From: Holosporaceae bacterium | Lineage (GTDB): Bacteria > Pseudomonadota > Alphaproteobacteria > UBA3830 | Length of the DNA: 32,848 nucleotides | Assembly (NCBI GenBank): GCA_031267415.1 | Contig: JAIRZD010000058.1 | Span: 1 to 32,848 of the forward strand | Direction: 5' to 3' | Part shown: positions 11,166-20,789 of the stretch, in pieces | How positions within the stretch are numbered: the stretch's first letter is position 1 | How the letters are laid out: each line of letters opens with the position of its first letter | Notes under the pieces: generated by a model | Seen by the model: the letters and a program-made list of their open reading frames with translations, nothing else | Told to the model about the DNA's origin: nothing | Databases searched by the model: none | Program-made: the position numbers and the translations under genes

Positions 11166-11558
11166 ATGATGACAGATCCTATTGCGGACATGTTGGCCCG
11201 AATAAAAAATGCCTGTCAGCGTCGCTTTGACGTTGTGGACATACCAACTTCCAAAACCAAGGCACGAATACTGCGGGTGTTGGAACGCGAAGGCTATATA
11301 AATGGTACCGAAGAGGTGGAAACCGACGGTCGGGCTTTCCTCCGGGTAAAATTAAAATATTACGATGGCAGGTCCGTCATAAAGGTTTTGGATAGGGTTT
11401 CGAAGCCGAGTTGCCGGTCCTATTCAAAGTTGAAAAATGTATCTTTGGCCTTCAATGGCTTTGGAATATATGTGCTATCCACTTCCCGGGGCATTCTATC
11501 GGATGCCGAGGCAAGGGAAAGCAATGTTGGCGGCGAAATTTTATGTAGGGTGTTCTAA
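11166..11558 (+). CDS. rpsH: 30S ribosomal protein S8
   Basis: MTDPIADMLARIKNACQRRFDVVDIPTSKTKARILRVLEREGYI...STSRGILSDAEARESNVGGEILCRVF. Confidence 0.95.
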   Translation: MMTDPIADMLARIKNACQRRFDVVDIPTSKTKARILRVLEREGYINGTEEVETDGRAFLRVKLKYYDGRSVIKVLDRVSKPSCRSYSKLKNVSLAFNGFGIYVLSTSRGILSDAEARESNVGGEILCRVF

Positions 11559-11560
11559 CG

Positions 11561-12094
11561 ATGTCAAGAGTAGGAAAACATCCAATAGATATACCTCCCG
11601 GCATAACTGTTGCTCTGGAGGATGGTTTTTTGGTCGGTAGTGGCAAGAGTAGTAGTTTTAGATTTAAAATTCACGATTCTGTCAGTACTGAAATCAGCGA
11701 TGGTCGAGTGATATTTAGGCCCAATGGTGACGATAAGGTTTCGAGATCCATGTGGGGGACGTGCAGGTCCATAGTTTCCAAGTATATAGCTGGATTATCG
11801 CGTCCCTTTAGCAAAAAATTGACGTTTATTGGCACTGGCTACAAGGCCAATCTGCAGGGACGCAATCTTGTTATGCAATTGGGCTATAGCCATGAGGTGG
11901 TGGTTCCGATTCCTGACGAATTGTCAGTGGTTTGTGAAGCTCCAACCGTGGTCAGGGTATCCGGAGCTGACCTTCAGCAGGTTGGCGAATTTGTGAGGGG
12001 GCTGCAGAAATATAGGGAACCGGAGCCCTATAACGGAAAAGGAATCATAGTCGATAATCAATATGTGTATCGCAAAGAAGGGAAGAAGAAATAG
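11561..12094 (+). CDS. rplF: 50S ribosomal protein L6
   Basis: [22 protein letters not shown]...[26 protein letters not shown]...[25 protein letters not shown]. Confidence 0.95.
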   Translation: MSRVGKHPIDIPPGITVALEDGFLVGSGKSSSFRFKIHDSVSTEISDGRVIFRPNGDDKVSRSMWGTCRSIVSKYIAGLSRPFSKKLTFIGTGYKANLQGRNLVMQLGYSHEVVVPIPDELSVVCEAPTVVRVSGADLQQVGEFVRGLQKYREPEPYNGKGIIVDNQYVYRKEGKKK

Positions 12095-12096
12095 CC

Positions 12097-12459
12097 ATGT
12101 CCAGGGTCGATAAAAAATTTGTGCGGCGCGCCAAGCGAGTACGCTATCAGGTTCGGGTTAAATCTTTTGACAAGCCGAGGCTTTCGGTATTTAGATCCGA
12201 AAGGCATATTTATGCTCAGTTAATAGACGATTCCTGTGGCAGAACCCTCTGTGCCGCTTCCACTATTGATAAAACATTCCGCGGCGATCCCCAGAAGACT
12301 GCCAATTGTGAAGCCGCCGGAAAAGTCGGAGCTCTAATTGCCGGAAGGGCCATTGATGCCGGTATAAAAGAGGTGGTGTTCGATCGTGGCGGCTATAATT
12401 ATCATGGAAGAGTAAAAGCTCTTGCCGATGGAGCTCGCAAGGCAGGGTTATTATTTTAG
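12097..12459 (+). CDS. rplR: 50S ribosomal protein L18
   Basis: [32 protein letters not shown]...[28 protein letters not shown]. Confidence 0.95.
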   Translation: MSRVDKKFVRRAKRVRYQVRVKSFDKPRLSVFRSERHIYAQLIDDSCGRTLCAASTIDKTFRGDPQKTANCEAAGKVGALIAGRAIDAGIKEVVFDRGGYNYHGRVKALADGARKAGLLF

Positions 12460-12471
12460 GGAAGTATATTT

Positions 12472-12993
12472 ATGAGTCGTGAAGAAGTAGCTTACATCGA
12501 GAAATTAGTTTCCGTTGGCCGTGTAGCCAAGGTGGTTAAGGGGGGAAAGAGATTTTCCTTTTCCGCGTTGGTGGTAGTTGGTGACGGCAAGGGTAGAGTA
12601 GGATTCGCCGGCGGTAAGGCTAGAGAGGTGTCGGACGCCGTCAAAAAAGCCTCGGAGCGGGCTAAGAATTCAATGATTCGCATACCAATGCGTGAAGGAC
12701 GTACTCTGCATCATGATGTCGTTGGTAGATTCGGAGCTGGACTGGTGGTACTGCGTTCTGCTGTGGCAGGTACCGGTATAATAGCCGGTGGTGCCATGAG
12801 ATCTGTTTTTGAAGCTCTGGGCATCCAGGATGTGGTTAGTAAATGCGTTGGCTCTGCGAATTCACATAATATGGTTCGAGCGACGTTTAATGCGCTGCAA
12901 TCCGTAGTGTCTCCGAGATATATAGCGAGCAAAAGGGATAAAAAAGTTGGCGAGATTACCGCGCGTCGTGCGGCGCCGAAACAGCAACAGTGA
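12472..12993 (+). CDS. rpsE: 30S ribosomal protein S5
   Basis: [61 protein letters not shown]. Confidence 0.96.
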   Translation: MSREEVAYIEKLVSVGRVAKVVKGGKRFSFSALVVVGDGKGRVGFAGGKAREVSDAVKKASERAKNSMIRIPMREGRTLHHDVVGRFGAGLVVLRSAVAGTGIIAGGAMRSVFEALGIQDVVSKCVGSANSHNMVRATFNALQSVVSPRYIASKRDKKVGEITARRAAPKQQQ

Positions 12994-13008
12994 AGTGGGG
13001 GAGATGTT

Positions 13009-13212
13009 ATGAAAGAAGCTAATCCCAAGGGAACAATTTGCATTAGGCAGGTCGGTAGTTGTGCGCGTTGCGAGAAGTCTCAGGTCGTAAGTTTGAGAGC
13101 TCTCGGGCTGGGTAGAATCGGGAAGAAGGTTGTGCTGCAGGACAATGCCTGTGTTCGCGGACTTGTGAAAAAAGTTTCCCATCTTGTTAGTATTGGTGAT
13201 GCAAATGAATAA
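13009..13212 (+). CDS. rpmD: 50S ribosomal protein L30
   Basis: ICIRQVGSCARCEKSQVVSLRALGLGRIGKKVVLQDNACVRGLVKKVSHLVSI; between rpsE and rplO. Confidence 0.9.
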   Translation: MKEANPKGTICIRQVGSCARCEKSQVVSLRALGLGRIGKKVVLQDNACVRGLVKKVSHLVSIGDANE

Positions 13213-13690
13213 TTTTTGCCTGAACTCTCTTAGATCTCGTCATGGAATAGATAAAAAAGCATTGGGCCGTGGGATAGGATCCGGTTGTGGAAAAACCAGT
13301 AGTTACGGACACAAAGGTGGAAAAGCTCGCTCCGGTCGCGGAAAGGTCAAATGGTTTGAGGGAGGACAAATGCCAATTTATCGGCGTCTTCCTAAGCATG
13401 GTTTTGTATCCGGAAAAGATAGATCGCTGGTGGCCTACATTAATCTACAGAGTCTTCAGCGACTTTGCGAAATCGGTAAACTTTCAGCTGATCAGAGTAT
13501 TGATATAACCGTGCTGCAGGCGATCGGAGCCGTTCGTAATGCCGCTCTGGGGATTCGGCTTTTGGGAAAAGGGGAACTGAAGACGCAGCTCAACATCGTG
13601 GCAAACTACGCCACGGCCGCGGCCATTAGAGGCGTTGAAGCGGCTGGGGGTAGGGTGACCATTATACGGAAACCAGAAACAGTTTCCTAA
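13205..13690 (+). CDS. rplO: 50S ribosomal protein L15
   Basis: LNSLRSRHGIDKKALGRGIGSGCGKTSSYGHKGGKARSGRGKVKWFEGGQMPIYRRLPKHGF; start 13205 inferred, overlapping rpmD by 8 nt. Confidence 0.94.
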   Translation: MNNFCLNSLRSRHGIDKKALGRGIGSGCGKTSSYGHKGGKARSGRGKVKWFEGGQMPIYRRLPKHGFVSGKDRSLVAYINLQSLQRLCEIGKLSADQSIDITVLQAIGAVRNAALGIRLLGKGELKTQLNIVANYATAAAIRGVEAAGGRVTIIRKPETVS

Positions 13691-13713
13691 TGGTCTAATT
13701 GGAGGATATTTTA

Positions 13714-15045
13714 ATGGCGTCAGAATCTCTTTTCAACAGAGGATTCAGCTTAGAGACGTTTTCTAAGGCTACAGATCTGAAGAAGAGACTGATTTTTACG
13801 GTCTTGGCGCTCTTTGTCTATAGAATCGGCACCTATGTTCCGTTGCCGGGGCTGGATCCGGCGATCATAGAGGATTTGGCGAAGCGGCACTTGTCCGGTG
13901 GTGGTCTTTTGGGCATGTTCAACATGTTTTCCGGTGGGGCTCTGAGTCGTATGACTGTTTTTGCCCTTAACCTGATGCCATACATTTCATCCAGCATCAT
14001 TATCCAGCTGTTTACCATGATTTCTCCAACGCTGGAGGCTCTCAAAAAAGAGGGGGAAACCGGCAGGAAGAAGATCAACCAATATACAAGATATTTGACT
14101 ATTTTTGTGGCATCGTTTCATGCCTATGGCATTAGTTTGTTTCTCATGAGCATACCCAATGGTCCGGTAAAAATAGGCGGGCTATTCCCGGTTATTGCGG
14201 TGCCATCGCTGGTGTGTGGTACGTTGTTTTTGGTGTGGTTGGGGGAGCAGATAACTTCCCGCGGCGTCGGTAATGGATCGTCATTGCTGATCTTTTCGGG
14301 CATAGTGGCTGGTATGCCGGTCAGCATATCCAATATATTTGAATTGGGGCGCGCCGGAGCGTTGTCGATATTTTCTGTGGTGGCGATATTTTCCGTGGCC
14401 ATTGCCGTGGTGGTATTCGTGGTATTTATGGAGAGAGCCCAGCGGCGGGTGGCCATACATTATCCGCAGCGACAATCTATGATGGCACAGCAGGGGAAGG
14501 CGATGGACTCCAATCATCTTCCGCTAAAAATAAATTCTGCCGGTGTTATTCCTCCGATTTTTGCCTATTCTCTATTGTATTTCCCGGTGATGTTGGCTGG
14601 TTTTGTCCACACTGTCGACAGCGATATTATGGACGCCGTTATGGGCTTTTTTACCCGGGGCGGAGCTTTATTTTCCGCGGTTTTAGTCGCATTAATAATG
14701 TTTTTCTCGTTCTTCTACACCGCCGTTGTTTTTAATCCCACAGAAACGGCCGATAACCTGAAAAAAGCCGGTGGATTTATTCCGGGAGTAAGGCCTGGGC
14801 AGGCCACGGCCGAATATTTGGACTACATTCTGACCAGATTAACAACGGTGGGAGCATTGTACATGTCCTTCGTCTGCATCATTCCGGATCTAATGCAGGC
14901 AAAGTTTGGCATACATTTTGTGTTCGGTGGTACTGGTGTTTTGATCATAGTTGGTGTTACCATAGACACCATTTCGCAAATATATACCCATATACTGTCC
15001 CATCAGTATAAAGGCGTGTTGAAAAAAGCTGGGAAACAAAGATGA
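13714..15045 (+). CDS. secY: Preprotein translocase subunit SecY
   Basis: LKKRLIFTVLALFVYRIGTYVPLPGLDP...LGEQITSRGVGNGSSLLIFSGI...YPQRQ...; start at 13714 after a GGAGG motif. Confidence 0.96.
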   Translation: MASESLFNRGFSLETFSKATDLKKRLIFTVLALFVYRIGTYVPLPGLDPAIIEDLAKRHLSGGGLLGMFNMFSGGALSRMTVFALNLMPYISSSIIIQLFTMISPTLEALKKEGETGRKKINQYTRYLTIFVASFHAYGISLFLMSIPNGPVKIGGLFPVIAVPSLVCGTLFLVWLGEQITSRGVGNGSSLLIFSGIVAGMPVSISNIFELGRAGALSIFSVVAIFSVAIAVVVFVVFMERAQRRVAIHYPQRQSMMAQQGKAMDSNHLPLKINSAGVIPPIFAYSLLYFPVMLAGFVHTVDSDIMDAVMGFFTRGGALFSAVLVALIMFFSFFYTAVVFNPTETADNLKKAGGFIPGVRPGQATAEYLDYILTRLTTVGALYMSFVCIIPDLMQAKFGIHFVFGGTGVLIIVGVTIDTISQIYTHILSHQYKGVLKKAGKQR

Positions 15046-15719
15046 GTTGCTGTAATTGCTGTAAATCCAATGTGCGAGTGGTGGTTCTGCTGGGCGCTCC
15101 GGGAGCTGGGAAAGGGACCGTGGCCGGCCAATTGATTACTATTTATCGTATGATTCATTTTTCCACTGGAAATTTATTGAGAAATGAAGTAGAAAATAGT
15201 ACCGAGATGGGGCAAAAGATCGCCGCCATACTTAAAAGCGGTGCTCTGGTGGGAGATGACGTTGTCAACGGGGTTGTGGAAAGTAATCTGTTCAAAAATT
15301 CCGCCGGTGATGTAGTGTTACTGGATGGGTATCCTAGGTCTGTGGGACAGGCGAAGTTTCTGGATTCGTTGGATGATGGACGCCGGAGGGATCTTGTTCG
15401 GGTAGTGGAAATAGATGTGGATGAAAGTGTGGCGGTGGCAAGGATATCGGGGCGTCGAGTTTGCGAGAAATGTGCCGCGACATTTGGTGCGTTTGATGAT
15501 TTGAAGGTTTGTCCCGACTGCGGTGGTGCTCTTGTTCGGAGAAATGACGATAGTGAAGAGATCGTGAAACATCGATTGCAGGAATATCGTCGGCTGACGC
15601 TTCCTCTTGGTGAGTATTATGCCGATAGGTTGTCGAAGGTGTCGGGGAATGCAGCTCCGTCGGCTGTTGTCGATGTGGTCTGCGGTGTATTGGATGGTTT
15701 TGGATTAGAAAGGAGATAA
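15042..15719 (+). CDS. adk: Adenylate kinase with a four-Cys LID domain
   Basis: VVLLGAPGAGKGT P-loop, DGYPRS, and CEKC...CPDC in the LID; ATGA overlap with secY. Confidence 0.93.
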   Translation: MSCCNCCKSNVRVVVLLGAPGAGKGTVAGQLITIYRMIHFSTGNLLRNEVENSTEMGQKIAAILKSGALVGDDVVNGVVESNLFKNSAGDVVLLDGYPRSVGQAKFLDSLDDGRRRDLVRVVEIDVDESVAVARISGRRVCEKCAATFGAFDDLKVCPDCGGALVRRNDDSEEIVKHRLQEYRRLTLPLGEYYADRLSKVSGNAAPSAVVDVVCGVLDGFGLERR

Positions 15720-15722
15720 TTC

Positions 15723-16100
15723 GTGGCTCGTATAGCAGGCGTTAATTTGCCCGATAGAAAATGTGTTGAATTTGCTCTTAGATCCATATATGGAATAGGT
15801 CCGGCCAAATCAAAATCTATCTGTCAGGTCTTGGCGATACCATCTTCCCGGAGGGTATTTGAACTAACCGAAGATGAAGTTTTAAAAATCCGCGAGATAA
15901 TCGATAGAGATTATCAGGTGGAAGGCGATCTGCGGCGCATGGTGTCCATGAACGTAAAGCGTTTGATGGACCTAGGTTGTTATCGTGGGCTGCGGCACCG
16001 CAAGGGGCTTCCGGTTAACGGTCAAAGGACCCACACCAACGCTCGCACCAGAAAAGGTAAGGCTCGCGCCATTCCGGGGAAGAAAAAAGTAACTAAGTAA
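15723..16100 (+). CDS. rpsM: 30S ribosomal protein S13
   Basis: [34 protein letters not shown]...[34 protein letters not shown] start. Confidence 0.96.
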   Translation: MARIAGVNLPDRKCVEFALRSIYGIGPAKSKSICQVLAIPSSRRVFELTEDEVLKIREIIDRDYQVEGDLRRMVSMNVKRLMDLGCYRGLRHRKGLPVNGQRTHTNARTRKGKARAIPGKKKVTK

Positions 16101-16110
16101 GGATAGTATC

Positions 16111-16503
16111 ATGGCTTATAAAACCTCCCAAAGGGTTAAGAAAAAGGATAAGAAGGACGTTGCCTCCGGTATTGTCCATGTGAATGCCACATTTAACAAT
16201 ACCACCATTACCATAACTGATTTGCATGGTAATACGATCTCCTGGAGTTCTGCAGGCAGTTTGGGGTTCAAGGGATCCAGAAAATCTACCCCATATGCAG
16301 CCCAGATGGCGGCGGATAAGGCTGCGGCGAAAGCCATGGAACATGGAATGAAAAACGTTGATGTGGAAATACTTGGACCTGGGTCCGGAAGGGAGTCTGC
16401 CCTGAGGGCCTTTCAATCTTTGGGATTGATCGTGGGCATCATAAAGGACGTTACTCCAGTTCCTCACAATGGATGTAGGCCGCCTAAACGTAGAAGAGTT
16501 TGA
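16111..16503 (+). CDS. rpsK: 30S ribosomal protein S11
   Basis: [50 protein letters not shown]...[13 protein letters not shown]. Confidence 0.96.
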   Translation: MAYKTSQRVKKKDKKDVASGIVHVNATFNNTTITITDLHGNTISWSSAGSLGFKGSRKSTPYAAQMAADKAAAKAMEHGMKNVDVEILGPGSGRESALRAFQSLGLIVGIIKDVTPVPHNGCRPPKRRRV

Positions 16504-16525
16504 TAAGTTACATAAGAGGGACGTG

Positions 16526-17557
16526 GTGATTAGAAAACAGTGGCAGGATTTAATTCGGCCGTATAGATTGCAGGTGGATGGCGTGGCGATTTCCGAAACC
16601 GCAGCTACCCATACCATAGGTACATTTGTGGCAGAACCTTTGGAGAGGGGTTTTGGCGTGACCCTGGGGAACGCTCTTCGGAGAGTTTTATTGTCATCTC
16701 TAAGTGGTACAGCCGTTACATCCATAAGGATAGATGGAGTGCTGCATGAATTTTCGACAATCCCCGGCATTTTGGAGGATGTGACGGATATTATATTAAA
16801 TATCAAGTCCATGCCGCTCCGGCTGAATGCTGACGGTGTTCGCAAAATGAAAATATCTGTTACCGGTCCATGTGATGTCAGAGCAGGTATGTTCGAGCTG
16901 GGATCGGAATTGGAGGTGCTGGATCCACAGCACTATATATGTACCGTCGCCGAAGATGCTCCATTTTCCATGGAGATGATCGTCAATGTGGGGCGCGGCT
17001 ATGTGCAGGGGGCACAGAATCGCGTGGAAAATCCTCCAGTTGGCACGTTGTTTATCGATTCGATCTTCAATCCCGTGAAAAAGGTTTCATACAGAGTGGA
17101 AGATACCCGGGTTGGACAAATTACGGATTATGACAAGTTGATCATGACCGTGGAAACGGATGGATCCATTCGTCCAGACGATGCGGTGGCCATGTCGGCA
17201 AAGATACTGCAGGATCAGCTGCAAAAATTTGTGAATTTTGAGGACGAGTCGGAAGATCGGAATGGTTCCAAGGAATTGGTTCTTCCATTTAATCCTAACC
17301 TACTGCGGAAAGTCGATGATCTGGAGCTGTCCGTTCGTTCCATGAATTGCCTGAAGGGCGATAACATAGTTTACATAGGAGATTTGGTGCAAAAGGGCGA
17401 AAATGACATGCTGCGCACTCCGAATTTTGGTCGGAAATCTCTCAATGAAATTAAGGAAGTTCTTTCTCATATGGGGCTGTATCTCGGCATGCAGGTGGAT
17501 GGATGGCCGCCAGAGAATATGGAAGATATATCAAAACGTGCTCATGATAAATTTTAG
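16526..17557 (+). CDS. rpoA: DNA-directed RNA polymerase subunit alpha
   Basis: [19 protein letters not shown]...[39 protein letters not shown]...; GTG at 16526 preceded by AGAGGG is a better start than the upstream ATG at 16469, which overlaps rpsK. Confidence 0.94.
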   Translation: MIRKQWQDLIRPYRLQVDGVAISETAATHTIGTFVAEPLERGFGVTLGNALRRVLLSSLSGTAVTSIRIDGVLHEFSTIPGILEDVTDIILNIKSMPLRLNADGVRKMKISVTGPCDVRAGMFELGSELEVLDPQHYICTVAEDAPFSMEMIVNVGRGYVQGAQNRVENPPVGTLFIDSIFNPVKKVSYRVEDTRVGQITDYDKLIMTVETDGSIRPDDAVAMSAKILQDQLQKFVNFEDESEDRNGSKELVLPFNPNLLRKVDDLELSVRSMNCLKGDNIVYIGDLVQKGENDMLRTPNFGRKSLNEIKEVLSHMGLYLGMQVDGWPPENMEDISKRAHDKF

Positions 17558-17568
17558 GGAGTAGGGCA

Positions 17569-18009
17569 ATGCGTCATAGAATTAGTGGAAGAAAATTTAA
17601 TAGGGGTACAGCTCAGCGGAAGGCGATGTTCAATGGATTGGCCAAAGCTCTTTTAAAATATGAGCAGATAGTAACAACTCTTCCCAAGGCGAAGGATCTT
17701 AGACCCTATGTAGAAAAAATGCTGACACTTGGGAAACATGGGAGTCTCGCAGATCGCCGAAATTTGTTTGCGCAACTCCGGGATAACGCATTGGTATCCA
17801 AAGTGTTTGGCCCGCTGTCCAATCGCTATGCCGCCAGACCAGGCGGTTATATTCGCATAGTAAAAAATGGGTTCCGTAGGGGGGACGCGGCGCCGCTGGC
17901 CATTATTGAGTTGGTTGATCGGGGCGTTGACGGTTCGACCGATGGAAATTTATTAGATAAATTTAGCACGGATTTGGCTGGGGACGACGCAGTCCAATCG
18001 TCAATCTAG
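17569..18009 (+). CDS. rplQ: 50S ribosomal protein L17
   Basis: [54 protein letters not shown]. Confidence 0.96.
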   Translation: MRHRISGRKFNRGTAQRKAMFNGLAKALLKYEQIVTTLPKAKDLRPYVEKMLTLGKHGSLADRRNLFAQLRDNALVSKVFGPLSNRYAARPGGYIRIVKNGFRRGDAAPLAIIELVDRGVDGSTDGNLLDKFSTDLAGDDAVQSSI

Positions 18010-18039
18010 GCGAAATATCATCGGTCTAGGCGAAATATC
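18005..18039. repeat. Imperfect tandem repeat, 20-bp period (TCTAGGCGAAATATC x2) spanning the rplQ stop codon
   Basis: TCTAGGCGAAATATC at 18005-18019 and 18025-18039, read directly. Confidence 0.85.
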
Positions 18040-18151
18040 GGTTCGAACAAACAGTAGACTTCTTTCCAATAAGACACAGAGTCTGACGTTCCAGCGCTGC
18101 TGCGCAACTGCGCCGCAGAGTTGGATAGGCAGGCGCCGTTGAGTTGAGTCG

Positions 18152-18877
18152 CTAGATTGCTACTCGCTGCTGCATTGGCTGCGGCGCCGAGATCATGGAT
18201 GCAAAATCCCGAATATTTATAAATGGAGTTTTCTTCGTTTTTATCGTCATGGCTGGAGCCGGAAATAAAAAGCCCTGTCCGATATCGATTTGGGCTTCCA
18301 TGGCGCATTCCAAATGATCTATGGTTTCAATGCCTTCTGCGACCACATCACAGCCGATGTCATGGGAGAGGGCGGAGCAAAATTTTATTAGCGATCTAAT
18401 TTTTCTATTACTTGGTGCGTTTTGCGTAAATTTTTTATCTAATTTTACGATATCCACCGGAAGCTCGCCCATGTACTCTATGCTGGAATACTGTGTACCA
18501 AAATCGTCCAGAGCTATTTTGATGTTATGTCGTCGCAGAAGGCTAAATGATTTCTTCATATGCAGCAAAAACTCTGGATTGGTATTTTCATTCAGCTCCA
18601 AAACAATAGCATTTCCTGCAAATCCGACTTCCTCCATGGCCCCAAGGAATTCTCGGCAGAAATTTTCATCTGCCACATCTTCGATGGTCATATTTATGAA
18701 TATTTTAAAATCATGACGACCTTCTCGCTTTCCACAGCATCCCATGGCAACAGAACGCAATATGTGGGTCGCACTGGGAAATTCTGCAAAATCCGACTTT
18801 GTGTAGAGAGCTTCGTAGCCATAGATGCTGTTGTCGTCAAGAGTCACCAGCGGCTGCAATCTGATTTGATCGTCCAT
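18152..18877 (-). CDS. Stand-alone EAL-domain protein (putative cyclic-di-GMP phosphodiesterase)
   Basis: GYEALYTK (EAL), INMTIED, LELNEN, ALDDFGTQYSS, VDIVKLDKKF, DVVAEGIET, IGQGFLF: the catalytic signature residues of the EAL family appear retained; no GGDEF domain. Confidence 0.88.
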   Translation of the reverse strand: MDDQIRLQPLVTLDDNSIYGYEALYTKSDFAEFPSATHILRSVAMGCCGKREGRHDFKIFINMTIEDVADENFCREFLGAMEEVGFAGNAIVLELNENTNPEFLLHMKKSFSLLRRHNIKIALDDFGTQYSSIEYMGELPVDIVKLDKKFTQNAPSNRKIRSLIKFCSALSHDIGCDVVAEGIETIDHLECAMEAQIDIGQGFLFPAPAMTIKTKKTPFINIRDFASMISAPQPMQQRVAI

Positions 18878-18913
18878 TTTTTATCACCACATCTTTATCT
18901 TTACATCTTCCAA

Positions 18914-18945
18914 ATTATATATATTATTCAAAAAAAATTATTCAA
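18914..18945 (-). promoter_or_regulatory. Putative promoter for the EAL gene
   Basis: Minus strand: TTGAAT (18945-18940), AT-rich spacer, TATAAT/TATATA (about 18924-18914); the -35 overlaps the mutL stop. Confidence 0.35.
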
Positions 18946-20774
18946 GATCTTTCGAAAAATTTATGTAACTTTTCTAGCGTTATAATAACATAGCTTGGTC
19001 TTCCATGACAACACTGCGCGATGTTTTCGGTGTCTTCCATTTGTCGAAGCAGACTATTCATTTCATGAATTGTTAATTTTTTTCCGGCCCTTAAACTACC
19101 ATGACAGGAAATAACAGAAAATATGGCATTTATTTTCCGCTCAATATCATAGATATCGCCAAAGGCAGATAATTCATCGGCCATATCAGTCATGAGCGAT
19201 TTTGTATCGCAGGTCTCCAGCAGTGCGGGGATGGAATTTAGTACCACAAGATCTTCGGCAAGCTTTTCAAAATATATACCACACCTCAGAAGGATCTCTG
19301 TGTTTTTTTGCAATAGTTCCACCTGGGATTTCGTCAGGGAGCATAGATCAGGCATCAGCAAATTTTGCGAATCCAAAGTTGGGGTTTTCTTTAATTTTTC
19401 CAGGGTAATTCGTTCTGCGGCTGCATGTTGGTCTACCACAATTAAATGATGGCCGTTTTCCGCCACTATATATGTGTTTCCCAACTGGAATAGGGCATTC
19501 CCCAGATTTATTTTTTCCGCGGAATACTCCTGGGCTTCCGCCGTGGCCAAGTTGCATAGCGGCGCTGGTCCGGATTCATGGGAAGTGGAGGCTGCTTCTG
19601 TGTAATTTGCCAAAAAAATTTCCCGAGCTCTTGGCTCCTGGCTTTTTCCCGGGGGCGGGATAATGTTTTTTTCGACTGACCTGGCCGCGCCAGACAATGT
19701 CATAGTATTAGCAACAGCCGCTCCGGCATTAGCAGCAAATTCTTTTTTCGCAAAAAAATTATTTATAAGTTCCGTGGTGGGCTGCTGTCCGGCACCGAAA
19801 GACGATAGTGCCTTTTTCAGCGAGGACACCATGAAATATCTAACTTTTTCCGCATCCCTAAATCGTATCTCGGTTTTTGCCGGATGGGCGTTCACATCCA
19901 CTTCGTTATGTGGAATTTCCAGAAAAACGATGGCAACCGGATAACGTCCGGGCGGAGTTAGGCCGGCATAGGCGGATTTCAAAGCAGAAGCAAAAACCTT
20001 ATCTTTTACATAGCGGTTGTTTACAAAAAAATATTGATGATGGCTGGATGCTTTATTAAAAGTTGGCACACCGATGAAGCCGTGGAGTCTCATTCCATCT
20101 TTTTCCGCCTTTAGTGGGAACAAATTCTCCACAAAATTTTCGCCAAACACATCGCAAACGCGTTTTTGCAGATCATCTGTAGCTTCGTAGTGGTATTTTT
20201 CCACGTCAGCTTCCCTAAAGCGAAGGGAGACTTTTCGGAACGCCAATGCCGTTCGCTGAAATACCTCGCGACAATAATCGGCTTCCCGGGAATCGGATTT
20301 TAGAAATTTTAGCCGGGCCGGAGTGGCAAAAAATAAATCTCGCACCTCCACCAGGGAACCTTTTTTCCTGGTGGACGGCGATAGAGCAACTTCAGCTCCA
20401 CTGCCGGCAGTTTCTATGCACCATGCGCTATTTTCCTGGGCCGACGTTATGCACACGCGGGATATGGATGCAATGGATGGCAACGCTTCCCCACGGAACC
20501 CAAATGTTTGTATATCAAAAAGATTTTCCGCATCTAATTTGGAGGTTGCGTGACTCATGAGGCACAATTCCAACGCATTTTTATCCATGCCAACGCCATC
20601 ATCTTCTATGGCTATGAAACTTTTTCCGGCATCTATGATGCTCACCGAAATTTCACCAGCTCCAGCGTCAATGGAGTTTTCCACCAGTTCCTTTATGACC
20701 GATGAAGGCCGTTCGATTACCTCACCGGCGGCAATCTGATTTATTAAATTCTGGGATAGCAGTTTTATGGGCAT
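18942..20774 (-). CDS. mutL: DNA mismatch repair protein MutL
   Basis: NQIAAGEVIERPSSVIKELVENSIDAGA...GFRGEALPSIASIS...; C-terminal DQHAAAERITLE matches the DQHA(X)2E(X)4E endonuclease motif. Confidence 0.95.
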   Translation of the reverse strand: MPIKLLSQNLINQIAAGEVIERPSSVIKELVENSIDAGAGEISVSIIDAGKSFIAIEDDGVGMDKNALELCLMSHATSKLDAENLFDIQTFGFRGEALPSIASISRVCITSAQENSAWCIETAGSGAEVALSPSTRKKGSLVEVRDLFFATPARLKFLKSDSREADYCREVFQRTALAFRKVSLRFREADVEKYHYEATDDLQKRVCDVFGENFVENLFPLKAEKDGMRLHGFIGVPTFNKASSHHQYFFVNNRYVKDKVFASALKSAYAGLTPPGRYPVAIVFLEIPHNEVDVNAHPAKTEIRFRDAEKVRYFMVSSLKKALSSFGAGQQPTTELINNFFAKKEFAANAGAAVANTMTLSGAARSVEKNIIPPPGKSQEPRAREIFLANYTEAASTSHESGPAPLCNLATAEAQEYSAEKINLGNALFQLGNTYIVAENGHHLIVVDQHAAAERITLEKLKKTPTLDSQNLLMPDLCSLTKSQVELLQKNTEILLRCGIYFEKLAEDLVVLNSIPALLETCDTKSLMTDMADELSAFGDIYDIERKINAIFSVISCHGSLRAGKKLTIHEMNSLLRQMEDTENIAQCCHGRPSYVIITLEKLHKFFERS

Positions 20775-20789
20775 GTGAAAAAAAACAGA

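Noticed and set aside
15720-15722. Missing rpmJ (L36) between adk and rpsM considered as an anomaly
   Set aside because: rpmJ is commonly located elsewhere in alphaproteobacteria, so this is not unusual.
18010-18151. Rho-independent terminator after rplQ
   Set aside because: Only short palindromes are visible and none is followed by a U-tract; not supported as an intrinsic terminator.
18018-18308. 96-aa minus-strand ORF overlapping the EAL gene 3' end, considered as a frameshifted EAL C-terminus
   Set aside because: The EAL ORF already reaches its natural end after GQGFLF; the other frame is an Ala/Ser-rich low-complexity shadow.
18942-20774. MutL C-terminal motif CCHGRP instead of CPHGRP as a possible loss of function
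   Set aside because: Single substitution; DQHA(X)2E(X)4E and the following HGRP are intact, so too weak to flag.
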